Below, piece by piece: positions 38,211-46,053 of a stretch of 64,000 nucleotides of DNA. The notes below the pieces were generated by a model that was not told the DNA's origin, made no database searches, and saw nothing but the letters and a program-made list of their open reading frames with translations. The stretch spans positions 1-64,000 of the forward strand of contig JAQXVO010000012.1 of NCBI GenBank assembly GCA_029224965.1. The letters are read 5' to 3'. The first letter of the stretch is position 1. Every line of letters begins with the position of its first letter. Both the position numbers and the translations under genes were made by a program. This DNA is from Lachnospiraceae bacterium (GTDB lineage Bacteria; Bacillota; Clostridia; Lachnospirales; Lachnospiraceae).

Positions 38211-39074
38211 TCAGGCCTTGTCCTTGGAACCGAAGAGCTCGATCTTCTCCTTGACTTCCTGGCAGATTGCTTCATATCCGGGAAGAAGAAGCTTACGGGG
38301 ATCATAGCCCTTGCCCTGCTTATCCTTGCCTTCTTCGATGTACTTACGAGTTGCGGCAGCGAATACCAGCTGGCACTCGGTGTTTACATTTACCTTGGAA
38401 ACGCCAAGAGTGATGGCCTTCTTGACCTGGTCATCCGGGATTCCGGAACCGCCGTGAAGAACCAGAGGCATATCGCCGGTCTTCTGCTGGATGGCATCCA
38501 GTGTCTCGAAGGAAAGTCCCTTCCAGTTTGCCGGATAGATACCATGGATATTACCAATACCTGCAGCCAGCATATCAACGCCCAGATCAGCGATTCTCTT
38601 GCACTCGTCTGGATCAGCGCACTCGCCCATACCGATGACGCCGTCTTCCTCGCCGCCGATGGCACCAACTTCAGCCTCGATGGACATTCCATTGTCATGA
38701 GCCAGCTTTACGAGTTCCTTGGTCTTCTCAACGTTCTCTTCGATGTCGTAGTGAGAACCGTCGAACATGATGGAGGAGAAACCAACCTCAACGCACTTCT
38801 TGGCTCCTTCGTAAGTACCATGATCCAGATGAAGAGCTACAGGAACGGTGATTCCAAGAGTCTCATCCATTGCACGGACCATAGCTGCTACGGTAGCAAA
38901 GCCTGTCATGTACTTGCCGGCACCCTCGGATACACCAAGGATGACAGGGGAGTTCATTTCCTGAGCAGTATTGAGAATTGCCTTGGTCCACTCCAGGTTA
39001 TTGATATTGAACTGGCCGACTGCATAATGACCAGCCTTGGCCTTTTTCAGCATCTCAGCAGCAGAAACGATCAT
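38211..39074 (-). CDS. fba: class II fructose-1,6-bisphosphate aldolase
   Basis: Zinc-dependent glycolytic/gluconeogenic aldolase, 287 aa. The N-terminus is MIVSAAEMLKKAKAGHYAVGQFN. HLDHGTYEGAKKC has the first zinc His pair, then the DGSHYDIEENV loop. HGGSGIPDDQVKKAI and NVNTECQLVFAAATR complete the TBP-type signature. The start at 39074 has AAGGAG at good distance. The track start adds 25 implausible residues. Confidence 0.97.
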   Translation of the reverse strand: MIVSAAEMLKKAKAGHYAVGQFNINNLEWTKAILNTAQEMNSPVILGVSEGAGKYMTGFATVAAMVRAMDETLGITVPVALHLDHGTYEGAKKCVEVGFSSIMFDGSHYDIEENVEKTKELVKLAHDNGMSIEAEVGAIGGEEDGVIGMGECADPDECKRIADLGVDMLAAGIGNIHGIYPANWKGLSFETLDAIQQKTGDMPLVLHGGSGIPDDQVKKAITLGVSKVNVNTECQLVFAAATRKYIEEGKDKQGKGYDPRKLLLPGYEAICQEVKEKIELFGSKDKA

Positions 39075-39181
39075 AATAATCTCCTTCCAAAATAATCTAC
39101 TAAGAATTATTAAATTGATACATCGACAGAATACCGCTTTTTCCGGCACACTCTGTCTAAACTATTATAGAGCAAAGGAAT

Positions 39182-40069
39182 TTAGGCTTCAACCATAATT
39201 TCCAGAGCCTTGTGACAGAGACTGACCTCAGAGACCTTCTGTGTCCCGCCATACTCGCCGTCCAGAGTCCAGGACACATCCTCGCCAGCCGTAAGCTTGA
39301 GATTTGAGGTCTGGAAGGAATAGAGCATATCCGAATCCCTCCGTCCGGTCTGCAGACAGTTTAAAACTTCGGCCAGCTCGATCGGATTCTTTGGCATCCG
39401 AATGAGGGTCACCTCGAAGAGGCCGTCATTTAAGCTGACATCCTGTGGAACCATCTGACGGAATCCGCCGATGGAGTTGGAATTGGAGATCATACCGTAG
39501 ATGAACTCGTCATACATGACATTGCCGTCATATTCGACCTGCATACGGTAAGAAGGCACCTCCCGAAGCTGCTTGGCACCCTCGAGAATATAGGCCAGAT
39601 GGCCGAGGTTATTCTTCATGTCCTGAGGGGTCGAATAGGAAACCTCGGTAAAGATACCGAAGGCTGCCACGTAGACAAAATGCCGGTCGTTAAAGGAACC
39701 GATATCCACCGGATAGGGCTTTCCGCTGACTGCAATCTTTGCTGCCCTGGTCATGTCCTTGTCAATGCCGAGCGAATTTCCAAAATCGTTCGTGGATCCG
39801 GCCGGAATGTAACCGATCGGAATCTTGACAGGCGACTGCATCATGCCGGATACGACTTCATCGAGAGTGCCGTCACCGCCGCTGCAGACGATCCGGTCGA
39901 ACTCTATGGCCCGTTCCTTTGTAACCTCGATGGCATCCCCCTGACTCTGGGTCGTATGAACCGTCACGTCAAAGCCGGCCTTGACCATGATGTCAAGGAT
40001 CTCCGGCAGACAGGAGCGGATCTGGCCCTTGCCCGATCTGGGATTAAAAATAAACAGAAGTTTTTTCAT
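39182..40069 (-). CDS. diacylglycerol/lipid kinase (DagK/YegS family)
   Basis: A 295-aa soluble lipid kinase of the DAGK catalytic family. The nucleotide-binding N-terminal domain has FNPRSGKGQIR and VCSGGDGTLDEVVSGMM, with PIGYIPAGSTNDFGNSLG following. The C-terminal beta-sandwich ends DGEYGG. It probably phosphorylates diacylglycerol from membrane lipid turnover. A YegS-like sphingolipid or other lipid activity is possible. It follows the HPr-like gene by 21 nt on the same strand. Confidence 0.92.
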   Translation of the reverse strand: MKKLLFIFNPRSGKGQIRSCLPEILDIMVKAGFDVTVHTTQSQGDAIEVTKERAIEFDRIVCSGGDGTLDEVVSGMMQSPVKIPIGYIPAGSTNDFGNSLGIDKDMTRAAKIAVSGKPYPVDIGSFNDRHFVYVAAFGIFTEVSYSTPQDMKNNLGHLAYILEGAKQLREVPSYRMQVEYDGNVMYDEFIYGMISNSNSIGGFRQMVPQDVSLNDGLFEVTLIRMPKNPIELAEVLNCLQTGRRDSDMLYSFQTSNLKLTAGEDVSWTLDGEYGGTQKVSEVSLCHKALEIMVEA

Positions 40070-40090
40070 TCGCCTCTGCCCTCCGGAAAC

Positions 40091-40339
40091 TTAAGCAGTC
40101 AGGAACTTTTCCATGGCGTCTACTGCATCGGACTCATCCTGTCCCTCTGCAGAAACCGTTACCTTGGATCCGCTGGTAAGTACCAGGCTCATCATACCCA
40201 TAATGGACTTTGCATTGACCTTCTTGTTTCCGATCTCAAAGTAAACCTGACTCTGATACTGATTTGCCAGCTGTACCAGATGTGCAATGGGTGTTGCTTC
40301 TGTTGAATTTGCCATCTGAACAACTACTTCCTTTTTCAT
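40091..40339 (-). CDS. HPr-like protein lacking the EI-phosphorylated histidine (Crh-like)
   Basis: An 82-aa HPr-fold protein. The segment that in HPr reads GIHARPA is here STEATPI, so Glu14 occupies the His15 position and Thr16 that of Arg17. PEP-dependent phosphorylation is impossible. The HPr-kinase target is intact (KKVNAKSIMGMMSL, Ser45). This matches Bacillus Crh, which has Gln15 and acts only in CcpA-dependent carbon catabolite control. The gene context (rapZ-whiA-crh) matches Bacillus too, and hprK lies 5 kb away. The start at 40339 has AGGAGG upstream and lies inside the 3' end of the whiA ORF. Alternatively it is a regulatory HPr of another kind. Confidence 0.9.
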   Translation of the reverse strand: MKKEVVVQMANSTEATPIAHLVQLANQYQSQVYFEIGNKKVNAKSIMGMMSLVLTSGSKVTVSAEGQDESDAVDAMEKFLTA

Positions 40340-41366
40340 CACCGTTTTCCTCCTGCTTTCTAATCTCATCAGCAACTGCTCCTATTCTTCGGAGCCTGTG
40401 GTTCACGCCGGACTTGCCAACGGGCGGGTCCATCATCCGTCCGAGCTCCAGAAGTGAAGCATCCGGATGTAAGAGGCGGAGCTCTGCGGTTTCCCGCAGC
40501 TTACCGGACAGAGAGCCCAGGCCCCTGGTATCCCGGATCAGTTTTATGTCCCGCACTTCTCTTACGGCGGCTTCCACCATTTTTCCTATATTTGCCGTTT
40601 CGCAGTTAACCTTGCGATTGACGGCATTATTCATGTCCTTTCGGATACGAATATTCTCAAAATCCAGCAATGTGACTGACGCTTCCATAATATTCAGCAT
40701 ATCGGAAATCTCATTGCTTTCCTTCAGGTAGACCACGGTACGTCCCTGACGCGCCACAGTCTTCCCGTGCAGATCAAAGGTCTCCATTACGGAAACGATC
40801 TGCCTGGCCTGGGCCGGATTTCTGGCGGCAATCTCAAAATGATAGCTCTTGTTCGGATCAGAAATGGACCCGCCTGCCAGAAAACAGCCTCGCAAATAGG
40901 CTCTTTTTTCTTCCCATCCCTCGATCAGGCCGTTTTCCATCAGGCCCTGTCCCATGGGGTGGTGAAGAATGTCCAGAAGCTTTTCAGCCTTGGGACCGGT
41001 CAGAAGGATGCTGTCGAGTTCTGGTCTATCTTTCTTCGGATCATTTGAATCCTCTGAATTCTTCCGGCCATTCGCCTTCTTCGGATTTTCTGAATCCTTC
41101 CGGTTCTTTGAATCCAGAGCCTTCGAATCCATGGGAATCTTCTCATTCAGAAGCTTGTCCAGAAGACTCAGGATCCGATCCCTTAGTCCGGTCTGGTCCG
41201 TTCGGAAGGTGATCACATGACCTGCCTCGAAGACATCATTCGAATCAGAAATCACTCTCACTTCTCCAAGGAAGGAAAAAATTCCCGCCAGTTCCGCGGT
41301 CTGGCAGGCCCGATCCTTGGGAAAACGCCCGAGAAGCTCCTGCTTTAAATCTGATGAATAAGACAC
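40236..41366 (-). CDS. whiA: WhiA-family DNA-binding protein
   Basis: A 376-aa member of the WhiA family (degenerate LAGLIDADG fold plus HTH), linked to cell division and sporulation in Gram-positives. It has YLRGCFLAGGSISDPNKSYHFE (the LAGLIDADG-like motif) and the C-terminal HTH RLLHPDASLLELGRMMDPPVGKSGVNHRLRR. The GTG start at 41366 overlaps the rapZ stop by one base (TAGTG). Two oddities: an insert of about 40 Lys/Ser/Asn/Glu-rich residues near position 85-125, and a ~45-residue tail after the HTH that overlaps the HPr-like gene by 104 nt in another frame. Family members are usually about 310-325 aa. Confidence 0.93.
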   Translation of the reverse strand: MSYSSDLKQELLGRFPKDRACQTAELAGIFSFLGEVRVISDSNDVFEAGHVITFRTDQTGLRDRILSLLDKLLNEKIPMDSKALDSKNRKDSENPKKANGRKNSEDSNDPKKDRPELDSILLTGPKAEKLLDILHHPMGQGLMENGLIEGWEEKRAYLRGCFLAGGSISDPNKSYHFEIAARNPAQARQIVSVMETFDLHGKTVARQGRTVVYLKESNEISDMLNIMEASVTLLDFENIRIRKDMNNAVNRKVNCETANIGKMVEAAVREVRDIKLIRDTRGLGSLSGKLRETAELRLLHPDASLLELGRMMDPPVGKSGVNHRLRRIGAVADEIRKQEENGDEKGSSCSDGKFNRSNTHCTSGTAGKSVSESGLL

Positions 41367-42238
41367 TATTTGCCAATCTTACGGTCCTTATCGATGTCGC
41401 GGTGCTCGATTTTCAGACCATAATGCTGCGAATGCTTGAGAAGCCTTTCGTAAAGCTCGTTCGCCAGTGTCACGGACCTGTGCTTTCCGCCCGTGCAGCC
41501 GATCGCAATCACGAGAGAATTCTTGCCCTCCCGGATGTAGTTCGGAATCAGAAACTGCATCAGATCATCCAGTTTGTTTAGAAATTCTACAGACTGAGGA
41601 TATTTCATGACAAAGTCCTGAATGGGACGGTCATTTCCGGTCAGTGGCCGAAGCTTCAGATCGTAATAAGGGTTGGGAAGAAAGCGCACATCAAAAACCA
41701 GATCCGCATCCTCCGGAATCCCGTATTTGAATCCAAAGGACAGGACCATGATATTCATGCTCTTGTAATCCTGGTTTTCAACGAAGATTTTCGTCAGCTC
41801 TTCCTTCAGTTCCCTGGTCAGAAGGTTCGACGTATCAATGATATGATCTGCCCTCTCCCTGAGAAATGTAAGGCGCTGCCTTTCTTCCTGGATTCCCGTC
41901 TGAATTCTTTCCTTCTTCGAAAGCGGATGATTCCGCCGGGTCTCCTTGTAACGCTTTAAAAGGACCTCATCACTGGCATCCAGAAAAAGGATCTCGATCT
42001 GCTTTCCGTCCTGTTTTAATTCATCCAGGATACCCTCAAGCTGGTCTAACTTTTTGCCCGACCGGATATCGATTCCGACCGCAACCTTCTGGTCCTTTTC
42101 CGCCTGTTCCAGATCCACAAAGCTCTTCAGAAGCGGGATGGGCAGGTTGTCGACGCAGTTATAGCCGATATCCTCAAGAATCTTGAAGGCTGTGCTTTTA
42201 CCTGAGCCCGACATACCTGTAAGAAGAAGTAATCCCAT
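41366..42238 (-). CDS. rapZ: RNase adapter / nucleotide-binding protein RapZ (YvcJ)
   Basis: A 290-aa P-loop protein. Walker A is LLTGMSGSGKSTAFKIL. SFGFKYGIPEDADLVFDVRFLPNPYY, YPQSVEFLNKLDDLMQFL and AIGCTGGKHRSVTLANELY are family signatures. In E. coli it guides RNase E to the GlmZ sRNA. In Bacillus YvcJ affects competence. It is the first gene of rapZ-whiA-HPr-like. The YvcK/GlmR gene that usually sits between rapZ and whiA is absent here. Confidence 0.95.
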   Translation of the reverse strand: MGLLLLTGMSGSGKSTAFKILEDIGYNCVDNLPIPLLKSFVDLEQAEKDQKVAVGIDIRSGKKLDQLEGILDELKQDGKQIEILFLDASDEVLLKRYKETRRNHPLSKKERIQTGIQEERQRLTFLRERADHIIDTSNLLTRELKEELTKIFVENQDYKSMNIMVLSFGFKYGIPEDADLVFDVRFLPNPYYDLKLRPLTGNDRPIQDFVMKYPQSVEFLNKLDDLMQFLIPNYIREGKNSLVIAIGCTGGKHRSVTLANELYERLLKHSQHYGLKIEHRDIDKDRKIGK

Positions 42239-42413
42239 ACCAGTCCCTCATAAATCTAAACATCTCTTATTGTAACGGCTTAGCCTCTGTGAAAATAAAT
42301 AATTAATTGTCTATTTTATTAAGAATATTATGCAAAAATACGATTTATTCCGTTTTCGAATCCTGATTCTATCCATTCCTGTCTGGAATTGTTGAATTCG
42401 TCCGCTGTTTCAT

Positions 42414-43412
42414 TCAAATTTCAATCCCATTTCGAGGAATGCTCCGGGAATCTTCTTCCATGAAGCTCCCAACCAAGCGTACTTCCGGCTCCAGCTTCAC
42501 TCCAAACTTCTCCCAGACCGTCTCCTGCACATGACGGATGACCGCCAGCACATCAGCCGCACTCGCATTTGCCAGATTGATGACAAATCCGGCATGCTTC
42601 TTCGATACCTCGGCATCGCCGACCCGATAGCCCTGCAGGCCTGCATCCTGGATCAGCTTACCGGCGAAATACCCTTCCGGCCGCTTAAATGTAGACCCTG
42701 CGCTTCCATATTCCAGCGGCTGCTTTTCTCTCCGCCGTTGGTTAAAGTCAGCGGAAACCGCAGCAATTTCCTCCGGATCCTTGGAATTTAAGTGAAAATG
42801 TGCGCCGACTACGATCCGCTCCTGGCCTTTTGGATCCTCCATAAAGGCACTGTGACGGTAAGACAGGTTCAGCTTTTCCGCAGGAATTTCTTCGAAACTT
42901 CCGTCCGGTAGCAGAACCCGGACAGAGGTCAGGACATCCCTGATCTCTCCGCCATAGGCACCGGCATCCATAAAGACACCTCCGCCGACCGAACCCGGAA
43001 TGCCCGAAGCAAACTCAAGACCTGACAGACAGGCATCCAGAGCCGCATGATAGGCCGCTGCCATGGAGGTTCCAGCCATGACATAGAGGTCTTCATTTTC
43101 GACCCTGCTGCCCTTCAGCCGTCCCATGCTGACAACGACACCGGGGATTCCAAGATCGCCGACCAAAAGATTGCTGCCGTTTCCAAGAAGGAAATAGGGA
43201 AGCTTCTCCTCCCGGATCCACTTCATGATCTCCGCCAGATCCTCTTCTCTTTCCGGCTGGCAGAAGGCCTCTGCCGGCCCGCCGATCCGGAAGCTTGTAT
43301 GTTTTTTCATTGGTTCTTCCAAAAGGATAGCATCCTCCGGAATCCGTTTTTTTAAGCGGGACAGGGCCTCCGAAGAGACCATATTGCCCCGCTGGTTTTT
43401 CATTTCACTCAT
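42414..43412 (-). CDS. murB: UDP-N-acetylenolpyruvoylglucosamine reductase
   Basis: FAD/NADPH-dependent second step of UDP-MurNAc synthesis, 332 aa (type IIa-like MurB). It has KKHTSFRIGGPAEAFCQPE, FLLGNGSNLLVGD and GLEFASGIPGSVGGGVFMDAGAYGGE for FAD binding. The active-site Ser region is GSAGSTFKRPEGYFAGKLI, with HAGFVINLANA and the C-terminal LEPEVRLVGSF. The RBS AAGGAAAAC precedes the ATG. The GSTF codons carry one GGTCTACATTT word (42687-42697). Confidence 0.97.
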   Translation of the reverse strand: MSEMKNQRGNMVSSEALSRLKKRIPEDAILLEEPMKKHTSFRIGGPAEAFCQPEREEDLAEIMKWIREEKLPYFLLGNGSNLLVGDLGIPGVVVSMGRLKGSRVENEDLYVMAGTSMAAAYHAALDACLSGLEFASGIPGSVGGGVFMDAGAYGGEIRDVLTSVRVLLPDGSFEEIPAEKLNLSYRHSAFMEDPKGQERIVVGAHFHLNSKDPEEIAAVSADFNQRRREKQPLEYGSAGSTFKRPEGYFAGKLIQDAGLQGYRVGDAEVSKKHAGFVINLANASAADVLAVIRHVQETVWEKFGVKLEPEVRLVGSFMEEDSRSIPRNGIEI

Positions 43413-43429
43413 ATCAGGTTTTCCTTATT

Positions 43430-44827
43430 TCAGTCTTCCTTCAAGAAAGCCATGTAACCCTTGTAAGCCTCGTAGAGATCGACCTTACTGATGATCTCCC
43501 AGGGTGAATGCATGGACAGAACTGCGACGCCGCTGTCGATGACTTTCATGTCATAGTTGCCCAGGATGTAGGCAATGGTTCCGCCGCCGCCCTGGTCTAC
43601 CTTTCCAAGCTCAGCGGTCTGCCAGGAGACATCGTTCGAATCGAAGATCTTCCGGATCTCTGCCATGTATTCAGCAGAAGCATCGTTGGATCCGGACTTG
43701 CCCCGGGCGCCGGTGTACTTGTTGATGACCAGGCCGCGTCCGAAGTAGGCACTGTTGTTCTTCTCCATAACGGAAGGATAGTTGGGATCGAAGGCTGCGC
43801 TGACGTCGGAGGACAGAGCGCGGGAATTCCGCATGCAGCGGCGGACAGAGACATTGGAGTCCTTACCCAGCATAGCCAGAATCTCAGCGACTGTATCTTC
43901 ATAGAAAGTGGACTGCATACCGGTTGCGCCGACCGAACCGATCTCTTCCTTGTCGACCAGGAGGCAGGCATAGGTCTTTTCGCCCGGCTCGACATCCAGG
44001 ATGGCACGGAAGGAAGGATATGCGCAGGACCGATCGTCGTGGCCATAGCCCATGATCATGCTGCGGTCGAAGCCGTAGTCCCGGGCAGCACCTGCCGGAG
44101 TGACCTCGATTTCAGCAGAAAGGAAGTCCTCTTCCTCGATGCCGTACTTGTCCTTCAGGATGCGGAGGATATTCTTCTTGACCAGATCCTTCTTCTCCTC
44201 GCCGGCAGCAGACTCGTCCAGAGGAATGGAGCCGATCAGGACGTTCAGGTCCTCGCCCTCGACAACCTTATGGCCATCCTTCTTCATCTGATCTGCAGAA
44301 AGATGGATCAGAAGATCACTGACACCGAAGACCGGATCCTTGGGATCCTCACCGATATTTACGGTAACCTTGGAACCGTCCTTTTTTGCAATGACGCCGT
44401 GCAGAGCCAGGGGCAGGGTCACCCACTGGTACTTCTTGATACCGCCGTAATAATGGGTATCCAGAAACGCCATGTCGGTATCCTCGTAGAGAGGGTTCTG
44501 CTTTAAATCCATGCGGGGGCTGTCGATGTGGGCACCCAGGATGGCAAAGCCCTTCTCCGGGTTCTCCCGGCCGATGACGAAAAGAGAGACGGCCTTGCCG
44601 TAATTGCTGCGGTAGACCTTGTCTCCGGCCTTCAGAGTTGCGCCATCTGCGATCAGCTGATCCAGATCGCGGAAACCGGCCTTTTTGGCCTCCTCGATAA
44701 AGAAGCCGGCGCACTCGCGCTCCGTCTTATGCTCTGAAAGAAAGAGGCGGTAATCCTCTGCAAAATCATAAACCTTCTGTCTCTTTTCACCTTCCGGGTA
44801 CTTGGCCCAGGCATTCTTACGTTCCAT
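43430..44827 (-). CDS. M18-family metalloaminopeptidase
   Basis: A 465-aa cytosolic aminopeptidase I-type (M18) enzyme. Metal ligands are visible in LGAHIDSPRMDLKQ, SYGHDDRSCAYPSF (bridging Asp), LLVDKEEIGSVGATG and the C-terminal SMHSPWEIISKVDLY. It removes N-terminal residues, probably neutral or acidic, in peptide turnover. AAAGGAC lies about 12 nt upstream of the ATG, rather distant. The murB start is 17 nt downstream of its stop. Confidence 0.94.
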   Translation of the reverse strand: MERKNAWAKYPEGEKRQKVYDFAEDYRLFLSEHKTERECAGFFIEEAKKAGFRDLDQLIADGATLKAGDKVYRSNYGKAVSLFVIGRENPEKGFAILGAHIDSPRMDLKQNPLYEDTDMAFLDTHYYGGIKKYQWVTLPLALHGVIAKKDGSKVTVNIGEDPKDPVFGVSDLLIHLSADQMKKDGHKVVEGEDLNVLIGSIPLDESAAGEEKKDLVKKNILRILKDKYGIEEEDFLSAEIEVTPAGAARDYGFDRSMIMGYGHDDRSCAYPSFRAILDVEPGEKTYACLLVDKEEIGSVGATGMQSTFYEDTVAEILAMLGKDSNVSVRRCMRNSRALSSDVSAAFDPNYPSVMEKNNSAYFGRGLVINKYTGARGKSGSNDASAEYMAEIRKIFDSNDVSWQTAELGKVDQGGGGTIAYILGNYDMKVIDSGVAVLSMHSPWEIISKVDLYEAYKGYMAFLKED

Positions 44828-44920
44828 CTTACTTCATGTCCTTTCTTTTTAGCTTATTTAGACCAATAGGAGGGCTTCCCTCTATTACCACGGGTTTGCC
44901 TTCTCTTGTTCTTTCTGCAA

Positions 44921-45865
44921 TCACTCGTCCTCTTCCTGATCTCCGCCAGCCGCAATATTAGCCTGCACTCTGCGGTAGAGCTCCTGCGCAGCATTGTAGC
45001 CCATCTTCTTCTGTCTGTGGTTGACCGCAGCGGTCTCGCAAATGACAGCCAGGTTCCGGCCGGGCCGGATGGGCAGGCTGTGGCAGATGACCTTGTGGCC
45101 CAGAATATCGATATATTCATCCTGAAGACCCAGGCGGTCATACTCGGCGCCGGGCACATATTCCTGCAGCTTGATGACGAGGTCAATGCTGGTCTTTTCC
45201 TTAACGCACTCAACACCGTAGAGGGACTTGACATCGATGATGCCGATGCCCCGAAGCTCGATCAGGTACTGGGTGGTAGCGGGCGAGGTTCCCATCAGGG
45301 TGTGCTCGTTGACCGCACGAATCTCAACGACATCATCGGCAACCAGACGATGGCCGCGTCGGATCAGCTCCAGAGCCGCCTCGGACTTACCGATTCCGCT
45401 TTCGCCGATGATCAGAAGACCTTCACCGTAAACATCGACCAGTACTCCGTGAATGGTCTTCATGGGAGCCAACTCCCCGTTCAGAAGGTAGATCAGCTCG
45501 GCCATGAATTCGGAGGTCCCGCGGTCGGTTCCCAGCAAAGGTACATCGTATTTGTAGGCCAGATCCAGGACCTCGGGCTCCGGCTTGAAGCCCCGGCAGT
45601 AGATGACACCGGGAATCTGGTGGGACAGGAAGACGTCCCAGGTCGATACCTTCTCCTGAATCGACTTCTTATTCATATAGGCATGTTCCACGGATCCGAT
45701 CAGCTGCAGCCGGTCCTTCTCGAAATGCTCATAGAATCCGTTGAGCTGGAGAGCCGGACGGTTGACATCGGGAATGATGACCCTATGCTTGGTCAGATCA
45801 ATCTTTTCCGTGAAATTAACGAGATGCATCTTGTCAACAATTTTTGAAAGTTTTGCTCCTGCCAT
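44921..45865 (-). CDS. hprK: HPr kinase/phosphorylase
   Basis: Bifunctional enzyme that phosphorylates and dephosphorylates HPr/Crh on the regulatory Ser, the sensor of Firmicutes carbon catabolite repression, 314 aa. The N-terminal domain (KLSKIVDKMHLVNF) is followed by Walker A GESGIGKSEAALELIRRGH (about residue 155), the catalytic DDVVEI, and the HprK signature LIELRGIGIIDVKSLYG. AAGGGGG precedes the ATG. Its likely partner, the HPr-like protein, is encoded 4.6 kb downstream. The genuine HPr is not in the window. Confidence 0.96.
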   Translation of the reverse strand: MAGAKLSKIVDKMHLVNFTEKIDLTKHRVIIPDVNRPALQLNGFYEHFEKDRLQLIGSVEHAYMNKKSIQEKVSTWDVFLSHQIPGVIYCRGFKPEPEVLDLAYKYDVPLLGTDRGTSEFMAELIYLLNGELAPMKTIHGVLVDVYGEGLLIIGESGIGKSEAALELIRRGHRLVADDVVEIRAVNEHTLMGTSPATTQYLIELRGIGIIDVKSLYGVECVKEKTSIDLVIKLQEYVPGAEYDRLGLQDEYIDILGHKVICHSLPIRPGRNLAVICETAAVNHRQKKMGYNAAQELYRRVQANIAAGGDQEEDE

Positions 45866-46053
45866 ATGTCGCCCCCTTTAGCGGCCAGATCGCTAGTTCA
45901 CACTTCTGTTATCATACCTTTCCCGCAGGAAATCTGCAAGATATGAGCCCTCTGCCATCCTGTCCCGGTTCTTCATCACGAAACCCTCTTTTATACAGAT
46001 CATTTCTGTCTTTCCGCATGGCCCATTTGAATCTTCTCTGTCTTTCTTCATGA

